The notes under the pieces are model-generated. The model searched no databases and was not told where the DNA came from. It saw nothing but the letters and a program-made list of their open reading frames with translations. Below are positions 9,531-18,095 of a stretch of DNA of 64,000 nucleotides, one piece after another. The stretch covers positions 186,001 to 250,000 of the forward strand of contig NZ_CP150661.1 in NCBI RefSeq assembly GCF_038024105.1. Direction: 5' to 3'. A program made the translations under genes and the position numbers. The number at the start of each line of letters is the position of its first letter. Positions within the stretch are counted from its first letter, which is position 1. This DNA comes from Polaribacter butkevichii (lineage in GTDB: Bacteria > Bacteroidota > Bacteroidia > Flavobacteriales > Flavobacteriaceae).

Positions 9531-10184
9531 ATGAAATTTTTTATAGATACAGCAAATTTAAATGATATTGCAGAAGCAGAAGCTTTAGGAGTTTTAGATG
9601 GAGTAACCACCAATCCATCTTTGATGGCAAAAGAGGGGATTACGGGAGCAGAAAATATTTTAAATCATTATAAAAAGATTTGTGATATTGTAGCAGGAGA
9701 TGTTTCTGCAGAAGTAATTGCCACAGATTATGATGGAATGATTGAACAAGGAACAGAATTGGCAGCCTTACATCCACAAATTGTGGTAAAATTACCAATG
9801 ATTGCAGACGGAGTAAAAGCATGTAAATACTTTTCTGATAAAGGAATTAAAACCAATGTAACTTTAGTTTTTTCTGCAGGACAAGCGTTGTTAGCGGCAA
9901 AAGCAGGTGCCACTTATGTTTCTCCGTTTTTAGGAAGATTAGATGATATTTCTACGGATGGATTGCATTTGATTAAAGAAATTAGACAAATTTATGATAA
10001 CTACGGATTTAAAACTCAAATTTTAGCAGCATCTGTACGTAATACCATGCATGTTATTAATTGTGCAAAATTAGGTTCTGATGTAATGACAGGACCATTG
10101 TCTTCAATTACAGGTTTATTAAAGCATCCATTAACAGATAGTGGTTTGGCAAAGTTTTTAGAAGATTATAAAAAGGGGAATTAA
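9531..10184 (+). CDS. tal: Transaldolase, short TalC/fructose-6-phosphate aldolase type
   Basis: The 217-residue protein is the short transaldolase type. [31 protein letters not shown] is the N-terminal signature, the Schiff-base lysine is Lys87 in IVVKLPM, and [32 protein letters not shown] and [12 protein letters not shown] follow. With transketolase it completes the non-oxidative pentose phosphate branch. Fructose-6-phosphate aldolase activity is a possible alternative, but linkage to transketolase favours transaldolase. A terminator follows, ending the pentose operon. Confidence 0.93.
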   Translation: MKFFIDTANLNDIAEAEALGVLDGVTTNPSLMAKEGITGAENILNHYKKICDIVAGDVSAEVIATDYDGMIEQGTELAALHPQIVVKLPMIADGVKACKYFSDKGIKTNVTLVFSAGQALLAAKAGATYVSPFLGRLDDISTDGLHLIKEIRQIYDNYGFKTQILAASVRNTMHVINCAKLGSDVMTGPLSSITGLLKHPLTDSGLAKFLEDYKKGN

Positions 10185-10211
10185 TGCTGTGAGTATTGTT
10201 ATGAAGAAGGA

Positions 10212-10247
10212 AAAAAGGTAAATTCTATGTAGAGTTTACCTTTTTTT
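10212..10247 (+). terminator. Intrinsic terminator after transaldolase
   Basis: GGTAAATTCT (10217-10226) pairs with AGAGTTTACC (10231-10240) and is followed by seven T residues. It closes the pentose-metabolism operon. Confidence 0.85.
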
Positions 10248-10642
10248 ATTTAAAAAATAAGTTCCACTTTTATCAAAATAAAAAACAAGGATAAAATGTG
10301 GAGATTTGCTTATAATTAAAAATTAAATTTCACAAATATTATATTTAGGAAAAAATTAAGTTTAAATTTAAGAACTAATTTAGATAAAATAACGAGGTGT
10401 AAGTTTTCTCTAATTCTTATAAAATAAAAATAAAAAGAAATACCGATATTTTTATTAGAAAAAAAGTTATAAAATTTATTAACCTTAATTATAAGTTCAA
10501 TATTTTTTCGAGTTTACGGTTCTTTTTCAAAACCCATTTTTAAAGAAACTTATCTCTTTATAACTATTATGGTAAAAATTATATGTTTTTTTTAAATAAT
10601 TAGAAATATTATCCTCATTAATAGAGGTCTTTTTTAAAAAAA
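10248..10642. other. AT-rich intergenic stretch before susC
   Basis: No ORF, RNA gene or repeat was recognised here. A short weak hairpin (CCTC ... GAGG followed by TTTTTT, about 10611-10636) lies just before the susC promoter element. The region may hold a long upstream regulatory sequence, but nothing specific can be supported. Confidence 0.5.
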
Positions 10643-10688
10643 ACAGTACAGTGCAGGATGCAGTTTGTTCATCAAAATTATTTATTTG
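10643..10688 (+). promoter_or_regulatory. Direct-repeat operator plus -7 box upstream of susC
   Basis: The element ACAGTACAGT GCAGGATGCA at 10643-10662 is followed after 18 bp by TTTATTTG at 10681-10688, one mismatch from TAnnTTTG. The susC start is 65 bp past the -7 box. No separate TTTG -33 element is needed because the operator occupies that position. Confidence 0.72.
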
Positions 10689-10752
10689 TATAGATAAATA
10701 TAGATGTGTATTGTCATCTAATTTAAAAACTAAATATTAACATTTAAACATA

Positions 10753-13700
10753 ATGCTTTCAAACATGAAGAAAAAAATAAAAACACGTTCAATGAAGTTA
10801 AGCAAATCTTGCTTCTTTTTTACGTTTCTGTTTTTAATGGTGTGTAACCTTTCGGTAAAAGCGCAACAAAGGACTGTTACAGGTACTGTTATAGCAAATA
10901 ACGGAGATCCTGTTCCTGGTGTAAGTGTAATGCAAAAAGGAACAAAAAACGGAACTGCAACTGATTTTGATGGAAATTATTCAATAAAGCTATTAGGTAG
11001 TGGTTCTAAAGTATTAGTCTTTGCTTCTTTAGGTTTTAAAGATAAAGAAGTTGCTATTGGAAATAGAACAAAAATTAATATTACTATAGAAGAAAGTAGT
11101 GAGCAACTAGATGAAATAGTTGTAATTGGTTATGGTACGGCAAATAAAAGAGATGTTTTGGGTTCTATGGCTTCTGTAAAAACAGAAGTTTTAAATGAAT
11201 CTGTTCCTGTCGATGCCTTAGGTGGTTTACAAGGTCGAGTTTCTGGTGTGCAAATTTTAACAAATGGAGCGCCTGGTAGTTCTTCAGAGATTGTAATTAG
11301 GGGTATTTCTACTTTAAATTCTGGTACAGGGCCTTTATATGTTGTAGATGGACAACAAGTAGATGATATAGATAATATTAACCCAAATGATATTGAGTCT
11401 TTAGAAGTTTTAAAAGATGGAGCTTCTGCTGCAATTTATGGTTCTAGATCTGCAAATGGTGTTGTTTTGGTTACAACGAAAAAAGGTAAAGTAGGTTTGC
11501 CAACAGTAAAAGTAAGTGTTGTAAATTCTCTAAGTTATTTAAAGAATAAAGTACCAGTTTCAAATACTGTGCAAAGAAATAAATTTATAGAGTTAAGACA
11601 AACGGGTAATACAAACGCTTCTGGTGGAACAGTAGATTCTTTGGGTATACGTACTCAGTTTGTTGTTGATTTACAAGAGTTAATTAAACAAGTTGGTCAA
11701 AAAACACAGGCAAATGTTGCTTTTAGTGGTGGTAGTGAAAATGCAAAATACTACTGGAATACTGGTTTCTTAGATGAAGAAGGAATTATTATTGGTAGTA
11801 ATTTTAGAAGAATTAATACTAATTTAAATCTTAGTTTTGATATTACCAAAAAATTATCTGCTGGTACTCGTTTAACTGCAACTTATCAAAACCAAGATGG
11901 TATACCTGAAGGAACCGTTTTTAGAGAATTATCTTATCGTCAAACAGATGTTTTAGTGTATGATTATGATGGTTCTTTTATTAGAGAGCGTTTTGCAAGA
12001 AATAACCCTATTGCTAGAGCTGTTTTAGGTAGACAAGATAATAGACAATATAGAGCATCTTCTTTTAACTGGTTTAATTATCAATTTACACCAGAATTTT
12101 CATTTAAAACTACTATAGGTGTTAATTTTAGACTTCAAAAATTAAATGAATTTAGACCATCTCAAACAGTAGATGCTGTAAGTGGGAAAATTAATGGTAG
12201 AGAAAGACAGCGTTTATCTTATGATATACAAAGTGAAAATTTCTTTAATTATTCTAAAAAGTTTAAAGGAGGACATAAATTTACAGGTTTAGTTGGTTTT
12301 TCTGTACAAAAATGGCATCAAGAGAATTCTGATTTAAGAGCAATTGAGTTTAATAATGATTATCTTGAGACGTTTAATAATGTAAAAGAATTTAACCTTA
12401 CTAATACAGGTACAACAGCTTTTGAACACTCATTAGTTTCTTTATATTCAAGATTAACGTATGATTATAAGAGAAAATATTTAATTGGAGCTACTTTACG
12501 TAGAGATGCTTCTTCTAGGTTTGGAGAAAATAAAAGATGGGGAGATTTTCCTTCTGTTTCTGCCGGTTGGAGAATTTCAAATGAAAAATTCATAAAAGAT
12601 TTAGATTTAGAATTTTTACAAGAATTTAAATTAAGAGCAAGTTATGCTATTACAGGTAATGAAAGAATAGGTAATTACTTAACACAAGCTTTATATGGGC
12701 CAGGTAACTTTTATGATGGTGTAAGTGGTTTTGCTCCATTTCAATTAGGAAATGCAGATTTAGGATGGGAAGAAACTGCACAACAAAATTATGGAGTTGA
12801 TTTAAATTTATTTGGTAGAAGATTAAAAATTTCTGTAGATCATTATATTAAAACTACTACAGATTTATTATACGCAAGACCTATACCTGAAGAAACTGGA
12901 TTTTCTAGTATAACAGCAAATATTGGTTCTATTGAAAATAAAGGGTTTGATGTAGAAATAAGTGGGACACCATTAAAAACAGCAGATTTTGAATGGTATT
13001 CTGGTTTTAATGTTTCTTATAATAAAAATAAAATATTAAAATTAGCAGACCCAGATGGACACATTATTAACGGTTCTGCTTTTAGTTATAAGTTAGAAGT
13101 TGGTCAACCAATTGGTAGTATGTATGGTTTTAAAAACTTAGGGGTTTATCAGTATGATGAATCTAATGCATATACTGAGTCTGGAACTAGACTTACTGCA
13201 AATTTTGATGAAAATGATAATTTTGTAAATTATTTATTAAATGGGCAAGAGTATAATGGTACTGTTAAGCAACAAACATTTAATAATGTAGTTTTAAAAG
13301 GTGGAGATGTAATTTGGCAAGATCAAAACGGAGATTTAAACATAGATCAAGAAAACGATAGAACAATTATTGGTAATGGTCTAGCTGAATTTGTAGGTGG
13401 ATGGAGTAATACTTTTAGCTATAAGAATTTATCATTATCTGTATTATTAAATTATTCTTTTGGACAACAAATATATAGAGGGTATGACCATACTAGAAAT
13501 AAAGCAAATAACAGTGTTTATACTCCAGGACCAGATAGAATTGAAGATGCATGGTTAAACCAAGGAGATATAACTAGGTACCCTAGTTTAGAAGTTGCTA
13601 GAGCACAAAATAGAACTGGTTTAGATTCAGATTATGTAAGTAATGCAGATTATATAAGACTTCAAAATGTAAGATTAAGTTATAAATTTTCTAAAGAAGT

Positions 13701-13890
13701 TTTAGATAAAGTAGATATTTTTAAGTCGCTTTCTATGAGTGTTGTAGCAAACAACTTATTAACTTTTACAAATTATACTGGTTATAATCCAGAATTAGGA
13801 AACGGTGGTAATAATATTTCTGCAGGTTTAGATAATTTAAGATACCCAAATAAAACTAGTATAATTTTTAGCTTAACTGCTCAGTTTTAA
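10753..13890 (+). CDS. SusC-like TonB-dependent outer-membrane oligosaccharide transporter
   Basis: The 1045-residue protein imports glycan oligomers across the outer membrane with SusD. After a signal peptide ending near VKAQ (about 38) come a carboxypeptidase-regulatory-like domain (about 40-112; TVTGTVIANNGDPVPGVSV), a TonB box region (LDEIVVIGYGTANKRD, about 119-134), a plug domain (GGLQGRVSGVQI, YVVDGQQVDDIDNINPNDIES, LEVLKDGASAAIYGSRSANG) and a beta-barrel. Possible internal starts are Met5 and Met14; the first ATG is kept. SusD starts 30 bp later. This is the only SusC in the window, so it is likely to serve both halves of the locus unless another pair lies outside. Confidence 0.96.
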   Translation: MLSNMKKKIKTRSMKLSKSCFFFTFLFLMVCNLSVKAQQRTVTGTVIANNGDPVPGVSVMQKGTKNGTATDFDGNYSIKLLGSGSKVLVFASLGFKDKEVAIGNRTKINITIEESSEQLDEIVVIGYGTANKRDVLGSMASVKTEVLNESVPVDALGGLQGRVSGVQILTNGAPGSSSEIVIRGISTLNSGTGPLYVVDGQQVDDIDNINPNDIESLEVLKDGASAAIYGSRSANGVVLVTTKKGKVGLPTVKVSVVNSLSYLKNKVPVSNTVQRNKFIELRQTGNTNASGGTVDSLGIRTQFVVDLQELIKQVGQKTQANVAFSGGSENAKYYWNTGFLDEEGIIIGSNFRRINTNLNLSFDITKKLSAGTRLTATYQNQDGIPEGTVFRELSYRQTDVLVYDYDGSFIRERFARNNPIARAVLGRQDNRQYRASSFNWFNYQFTPEFSFKTTIGVNFRLQKLNEFRPSQTVDAVSGKINGRERQRLSYDIQSENFFNYSKKFKGGHKFTGLVGFSVQKWHQENSDLRAIEFNNDYLETFNNVKEFNLTNTGTTAFEHSLVSLYSRLTYDYKRKYLIGATLRRDASSRFGENKRWGDFPSVSAGWRISNEKFIKDLDLEFLQEFKLRASYAITGNERIGNYLTQALYGPGNFYDGVSGFAPFQLGNADLGWEETAQQNYGVDLNLFGRRLKISVDHYIKTTTDLLYARPIPEETGFSSITANIGSIENKGFDVEISGTPLKTADFEWYSGFNVSYNKNKILKLADPDGHIINGSAFSYKLEVGQPIGSMYGFKNLGVYQYDESNAYTESGTRLTANFDENDNFVNYLLNGQEYNGTVKQQTFNNVVLKGGDVIWQDQNGDLNIDQENDRTIIGNGLAEFVGGWSNTFSYKNLSLSVLLNYSFGQQIYRGYDHTRNKANNSVYTPGPDRIEDAWLNQGDITRYPSLEVARAQNRTGLDSDYVSNADYIRLQNVRLSYKFSKEVLDKVDIFKSLSMSVVANNLLTFTNYTGYNPELGNGGNNISAGLDNLRYPNKTSIIFSLTAQF

Positions 13891-13920
13891 TAAAACCTTG
13901 TTAATATAAAACAAAAAAAA

Positions 13921-15429
13921 ATGAAAAAAAGTAAATATATTTTATCAACTCTATTGGTTTTCATACTTCTATTTAGTTCTTGTTCAGAGACTTTAGAATT
14001 GACACCAATTAGTGAGGTTTCCGATGAAGTTTTTTGGAAAACAAATGATGATGCTGAATTAGGTATTGTATCTATTTATGATGCAATGCAAAAAACATAT
14101 CGTGTAAAACATTTTCTTTGGGGAGATTTTAGATCTGATGATTATGTTATTTCTGATAAACCACAACCATCTTTTGAATCGTTAATTAATAATAAATTAG
14201 AAGCATCACAAGAGAATTATTTAAGATGGGATAATTTTTATACTATGATCTTTAGAGCAAATTTAGCTATAGAGAAAATTCCTGAAATTACATCTTATAA
14301 TAAGAACTTATTAGGTGAGGCCTATGCTTTACGTGCTTATGCATATTTTGATGCCTATAGAGTTTGGGGTGGTGTACCTATTTTTAAAGAAGCTACATTA
14401 ACTTTTGATGAAACTTCTTTTAGAGCAAGAGCAACGGCACAAGAAGTGTTAGATTTAGCATTATCTGATTTAGCAGAAGCAGAAAAATTAATAACGACTC
14501 CATCTACTCAAAACGCAACTAGATTTACAGAAGGAAGTCTTTTAGCTTTTAAAGCTAAAGTTTTAATGTTTCTAAAAAGATATGATGAAGCTAATGTTGT
14601 TTTACAAAAAATAATAGACTTAGGCGTTTATTCATTAACTACAGATAGAACTGCTTGGGGTAACTTATTTTTAAATGATAAAGTTCTTTTCCCAGGTCAA
14701 GGACAAGAAGGACCAGAAATCATTATGTCTCTTAAATTTGATGTTGCAGAAGATGGTAATAGAGCATCTGGTGTATGGGAATTACATTATCCTGGTGTAC
14801 CTGCTTTTTGGGTGTCTCCAGAGGTTCGTAGCAAGTGGATTTTTAGATTTCCGATAGACGAAGGTGGTTGGCAAGCTAAATATCCTGGTATAACAGCACC
14901 TTCATCAGTATTAGATGAAGAGACAGGATTACAAGTTCCTGTTTATGGTGATTATAGATTTTTAGAGACTATTACTGAGCATAATGGAAGCATTGAAGAT
15001 TTAAGAGTTTCTAAATATTCTAAAGGGAATTACAGCCCAAGAGAGGATGATACAAACATTATACTATTCCGTTATGCAGATATGTTACTTTATAAAGCAG
15101 AAGCAGAGCATCATTTAGGTAATACCGATGCAGCAATAAAATTATTAGATGAAGTTAGGGTAGCACGTGGGTTACCTAAAGTAAATTCTGGTGTTTTTGC
15201 AGATGTTGATGTAACCGATAAAGATGCTATGTTAAACTTTATTTTAGATGAAAGACAATTTGAATTGTTTGCAGAAGGAACTCGTTGGTGGGATTTAGTT
15301 AGAACAGACAAAGCTGTTGAAGTACTGGGGCCAATTAACGGACAAACAGAAGCTACAATTACTTGGCCAATTTATTTTTTACATTTACAAAATAACACTA
15401 AGCTAGAGCAAAACGAAGCTTATAAATAA
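13921..15429 (+). CDS. SusD/RagB-like glycan-binding lipoprotein
   Basis: The 502-residue surface lipoprotein caps SusC and captures oligosaccharides. It has a lipobox (LLFSSC, Cys21) and helical SusD-fold motifs: AELGIVSIYDAM, NLAIEKIPEI, GEAYALRAYAYFDAYRVWGGVPIF, and the C-terminal RYADMLLYKAEAEHHLG, LLDEVRVARGLP and LDERQFELFAEGTRWWDLVRTDK. It is in the operon with susC and the FAS1 gene. Confidence 0.96.
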   Translation: MKKSKYILSTLLVFILLFSSCSETLELTPISEVSDEVFWKTNDDAELGIVSIYDAMQKTYRVKHFLWGDFRSDDYVISDKPQPSFESLINNKLEASQENYLRWDNFYTMIFRANLAIEKIPEITSYNKNLLGEAYALRAYAYFDAYRVWGGVPIFKEATLTFDETSFRARATAQEVLDLALSDLAEAEKLITTPSTQNATRFTEGSLLAFKAKVLMFLKRYDEANVVLQKIIDLGVYSLTTDRTAWGNLFLNDKVLFPGQGQEGPEIIMSLKFDVAEDGNRASGVWELHYPGVPAFWVSPEVRSKWIFRFPIDEGGWQAKYPGITAPSSVLDEETGLQVPVYGDYRFLETITEHNGSIEDLRVSKYSKGNYSPREDDTNIILFRYADMLLYKAEAEHHLGNTDAAIKLLDEVRVARGLPKVNSGVFADVDVTDKDAMLNFILDERQFELFAEGTRWWDLVRTDKAVEVLGPINGQTEATITWPIYFLHLQNNTKLEQNEAYK

Positions 15430-15442
15430 AATTATAATAAAG

Positions 15443-16093
15443 ATGAAAAAAACAATGAAATTAAGCAAGCATACTTTTCTACTTCTATTGGTTTCTGTAC
15501 TATTTATGGGGTGTGATTTAAAAGTACAAGAAAGTTTTGTGTTTGATCCAGGAACAAGTGAGCTATTTACTTTCGGTGCAAAAACTCCGTGGGAGTGGAT
15601 ACAGACAAACCCTGGTAATGAATATAACTATCTTATAGAAGCTATAAAACATGCAGGTTTAGAAGAAGAATTTAGTAATACAACAAGTAAAAGAACTTAT
15701 TTTTTAGTAAAAGATGATGGTTGGAATGTAATTAGTAATAGTATTTTGAATAAAGAATTTGGTAGTAATTCTACGCTAATTGCTGATACAGATCCAGTAA
15801 AATTAAGAAATATTTTATTGTATTATATTGTACCTCAATACATAGATCAAGGACCAGGTCTTTTACAAACACTAGATGTTAATTATGAGGTTAAGACCTT
15901 ATCTAAAGATCCTATAAATAATTTTATGACTTTAAGAAGAGATTGGAATTATGCAATTGGTTTAAATTATTCAGAAGATTTACCAAGCACATCTATGGCA
16001 ACCCCATGTAGGTTACATAACTATATTTTTTCTAATGGTAATTCAGTTGCGCATATTTTAACAGGACACGCTAGAATAGCTCCTTTCGAATAA
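15443..16093 (+). CDS. FAS1 (fasciclin)-domain lipoprotein in the SusE position
   Basis: The 216-residue protein has a lipobox (LFMGC, Cys24) and a single fasciclin-like domain. YNYLIEAIKHAGLEEEFSN is the FAS1 first helix, RTYFLVKDDGWNVI the 'time-of-test' strand, and KLRNILLYYIVPQYI the conserved H2-like block. It sits 13 bp after SusD, where surface glycan-binding proteins (SusE/F type) are usual. A glycan-binding or surface-adhesion role is inferred. A hairpin and T-run follow the stop, only about 32 bp before the sulfatase. Confidence 0.7.
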   Translation: MKKTMKLSKHTFLLLLVSVLFMGCDLKVQESFVFDPGTSELFTFGAKTPWEWIQTNPGNEYNYLIEAIKHAGLEEEFSNTTSKRTYFLVKDDGWNVISNSILNKEFGSNSTLIADTDPVKLRNILLYYIVPQYIDQGPGLLQTLDVNYEVKTLSKDPINNFMTLRRDWNYAIGLNYSEDLPSTSMATPCRLHNYIFSNGNSVAHILTGHARIAPFE

Positions 16094-16110
16094 TAAAAAT
16101 ATACCTGCAA

Positions 16111-16149
16111 AAAAACTTCTCTAGAAACATATTTTAGAGAAGTTTTTTT
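16111..16149 (+). terminator. Hairpin with T-run after the FAS1 gene
   Basis: AAACTTCTCTA (16113-16123) pairs with TAGAGAAGTTT (16135-16145), followed by a T-run. The next start codon is about 32 bp away and no promoter element was found between, so read-through into the sulfatase is likely. Confidence 0.72.
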
Positions 16150-16180
16150 GTTTAATAAATTTCTTTATACATATATTAAA

Positions 16181-17905
16181 ATGAAAAATACTTTAAATTT
16201 TCTAATCTTTAGAATACAAAAAACAACAATTATATTATTAGCTTTTTCTGTTTTTTTTAGTTGTAAACAAAAAAAAGAAATAGTAAAAAATGAAGTAAAA
16301 CCAAACATTGTTTTTATTCTTACGGATGATCAGCGTTGGGATGCTTTAGGGTACGCTGGTAATAAATTAGCATACACACCAGAAATGGATAAACTTGCAA
16401 AAAGTGGTGTGTTTTTTAAAAATACCATTGCTACTACACCTATTTGTGCGGCAAGTAGAGCTAGTATTTTTAGTGGCTTGCAAGAGCGTACTCATAATTA
16501 CAGTTTTACAACAGGTAATATGAAGGAAGAGTATATGCAAAATGCCTATCCTAGGGTTTTAAAAAAAGCAGGATATTATACAGGTTTGTACGGTAAGTTT
16601 GGTGTAAAATATAAAAACTTAGATTCTCTTTATAATACTTATGAAAATTACGATTTACGTTATGATCGTAAAGATATTACGAGTTATTATTATAAAAAAT
16701 TAGGTAAAGATACTGTTCACTTAACTAGATATACGGGAGAAAAAGGAATAGAGTTTATTAAAAATGCACCAACAGACAAACCTTTTTGTTTACAACTTAG
16801 TTTTAGTGCACCTCATGCAAGTGATAATACCGTAGAGCAGTATTTTTGGCAAGAAGAAAATAATCATGTTTTAGAAAACATTACTGTTCCTACAGCTAAT
16901 ATTTCTGAAGATATTTATTATAACCGATTACCAGAAATAGTTAAAAGTGGTTTTAATCGTTTACGTTGGTATTGGAGAGATGATACTCCAGACAAATACC
17001 AACATAGTGTAAAAGGATATTACAGAATGATTGCTGGTATTGATAATGAAATTGGTAAAATTAGAAAAGAATTAGAAAAAAAAGGAGTTGCAGATAATAC
17101 AATTATTGTTCTTATGGGAGATAATGGTTTTTTCTTAGGAGAAAGACAAATTTCAGGTAAATGGTTAATGTATGAAAACTCTATAAAAGTACCTTTAATT
17201 ATTTTTGACCCTAGAAATAAAGAACATAAGGATGTTGATGCTATGGCATTAAATATAGACATTCCGTCTACTATTTTAGATTTTGCAGGCGTTGATGCTC
17301 CAAAAACGTGGCACGGAAAAAGTTTAAAACCTTTTGTAGATTCTAATAATGCAGATTTAAAAAGAGACACTATTTTAATAGAGCATTTATGGGATTTTAA
17401 AAATATAGCACCAAGTGAAGGAGTAAGAACAAGTGATTGGAAATATTTTAGATATGTAAATGATAAATCTATTCAAGAATTATATAATTTAAAAGACGAT
17501 CCAAGAGAAATTAATAACCTTATTAACGATACAAAATATCAAAAAGTTGTAACTAAATTACAAAATAAATTAGAAGAGTTAACAAAAAAATATAGAGATC
17601 CTTATCAATTTAATCCTGTTAATTTATCAGTAAACTTAAAAAATAATTTAGAGTTTAATTGGTCAACGTCTAACAAAATACAAAAGCAAACAGCATATCA
17701 AATATTAGTTTCTTCATCAATTGAAAATATTAATAATAATATAGGCGATGTTTGGAATAGTGAAAAAGTAGAAAGTGCTACTAATTCTAATATTAAATAT
17801 GAAGGTTTAAAACTTGATAAAACAAAAACCTATTATTGGAAAATGCGGATCTATGATGAAATAAATAGAACAGGTAGTTATACAACACCTAAAAAACTAT
17901 TTTAA
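16181..17905 (+). CDS. S1-family sulfatase with an orphan GH78-type N-terminal domain at its C-terminus
   Basis: The ATG at 16181 is chosen over an upstream TTG because it gives a compact lipoprotein signal (FFSC); the protein is 574 residues. The sulfatase domain (about 39-480) begins [19 protein letters not shown] with metal-binding Asp residues and carries TTPICAASR, where Cys89 would become formylglycine. GDNGFFLGERQISGKWLMYENSIKVPLI is also typical. Residues about 480-574 ([27 protein letters not shown]) match the Fn3-like domain that opens GH78 rhamnosidases, yet no GH78 catalytic domain follows. It is strongly similar over its length to the first half of the fusion at 29734. It probably desulfates rhamnose-containing oligomers. 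An anaerobic or aerobic maturase is not seen in the window. Confidence 0.88.
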   Translation: MKNTLNFLIFRIQKTTIILLAFSVFFSCKQKKEIVKNEVKPNIVFILTDDQRWDALGYAGNKLAYTPEMDKLAKSGVFFKNTIATTPICAASRASIFSGLQERTHNYSFTTGNMKEEYMQNAYPRVLKKAGYYTGLYGKFGVKYKNLDSLYNTYENYDLRYDRKDITSYYYKKLGKDTVHLTRYTGEKGIEFIKNAPTDKPFCLQLSFSAPHASDNTVEQYFWQEENNHVLENITVPTANISEDIYYNRLPEIVKSGFNRLRWYWRDDTPDKYQHSVKGYYRMIAGIDNEIGKIRKELEKKGVADNTIIVLMGDNGFFLGERQISGKWLMYENSIKVPLIIFDPRNKEHKDVDAMALNIDIPSTILDFAGVDAPKTWHGKSLKPFVDSNNADLKRDTILIEHLWDFKNIAPSEGVRTSDWKYFRYVNDKSIQELYNLKDDPREINNLINDTKYQKVVTKLQNKLEELTKKYRDPYQFNPVNLSVNLKNNLEFNWSTSNKIQKQTAYQILVSSSIENINNNIGDVWNSEKVESATNSNIKYEGLKLDKTKTYYWKMRIYDEINRTGSYTTPKKLF

Positions 17906-17983
17906 ATATTCTTTAGAAGCATTAGATTTTTAATTTTTTTTTATGAGTAGAAAAAGATATTTTAAATTTAAATCATTAAAAAT

Positions 17984-18019
17984 AAAAAAACACCATTTTA
18001 ATTGATGGTGTTTTTTTTC
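17984..18019 (+). terminator. Intrinsic terminator after the sulfatase
   Basis: AACACCAT (17989-17996) pairs with ATGGTGTT (18005-18012) and is followed by T residues. It separates the SusCD/sulfatase unit from the promoter of the next gene. Confidence 0.85.
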
Positions 18020-18022
18020 GTA

Positions 18023-18068
18023 TCAGGATAGAGCAGGACGGAATTAGTGAATCTTGGACGTAATTTTA
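18023..18068 (+). promoter_or_regulatory. Direct-repeat operator plus -7 box upstream of the GH39-like gene
   Basis: TCAGGATAGA GCAGGACGGA at 18023-18042, then 18 bp, then TAATTTTA at 18061-18068. The next ATG (18096) is 28 bp downstream. The element begins immediately after the preceding terminator. Confidence 0.75.
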
Positions 18069-18095
18069 TTACTTAATCATTTTTCCTCCTATTTT

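Noticed and set aside
16148..16180. Upstream TTG start for the sulfatase
   Set aside because: It lies in the T-run of the preceding hairpin; the ATG at 16181 gives a normal lipoprotein signal.
18054..18095. Upstream TTG start for the GH39-like gene
   Set aside because: It would start upstream of and include the predicted -7 box (18061-18068); the ATG at 18096 gives a clean signal peptide.
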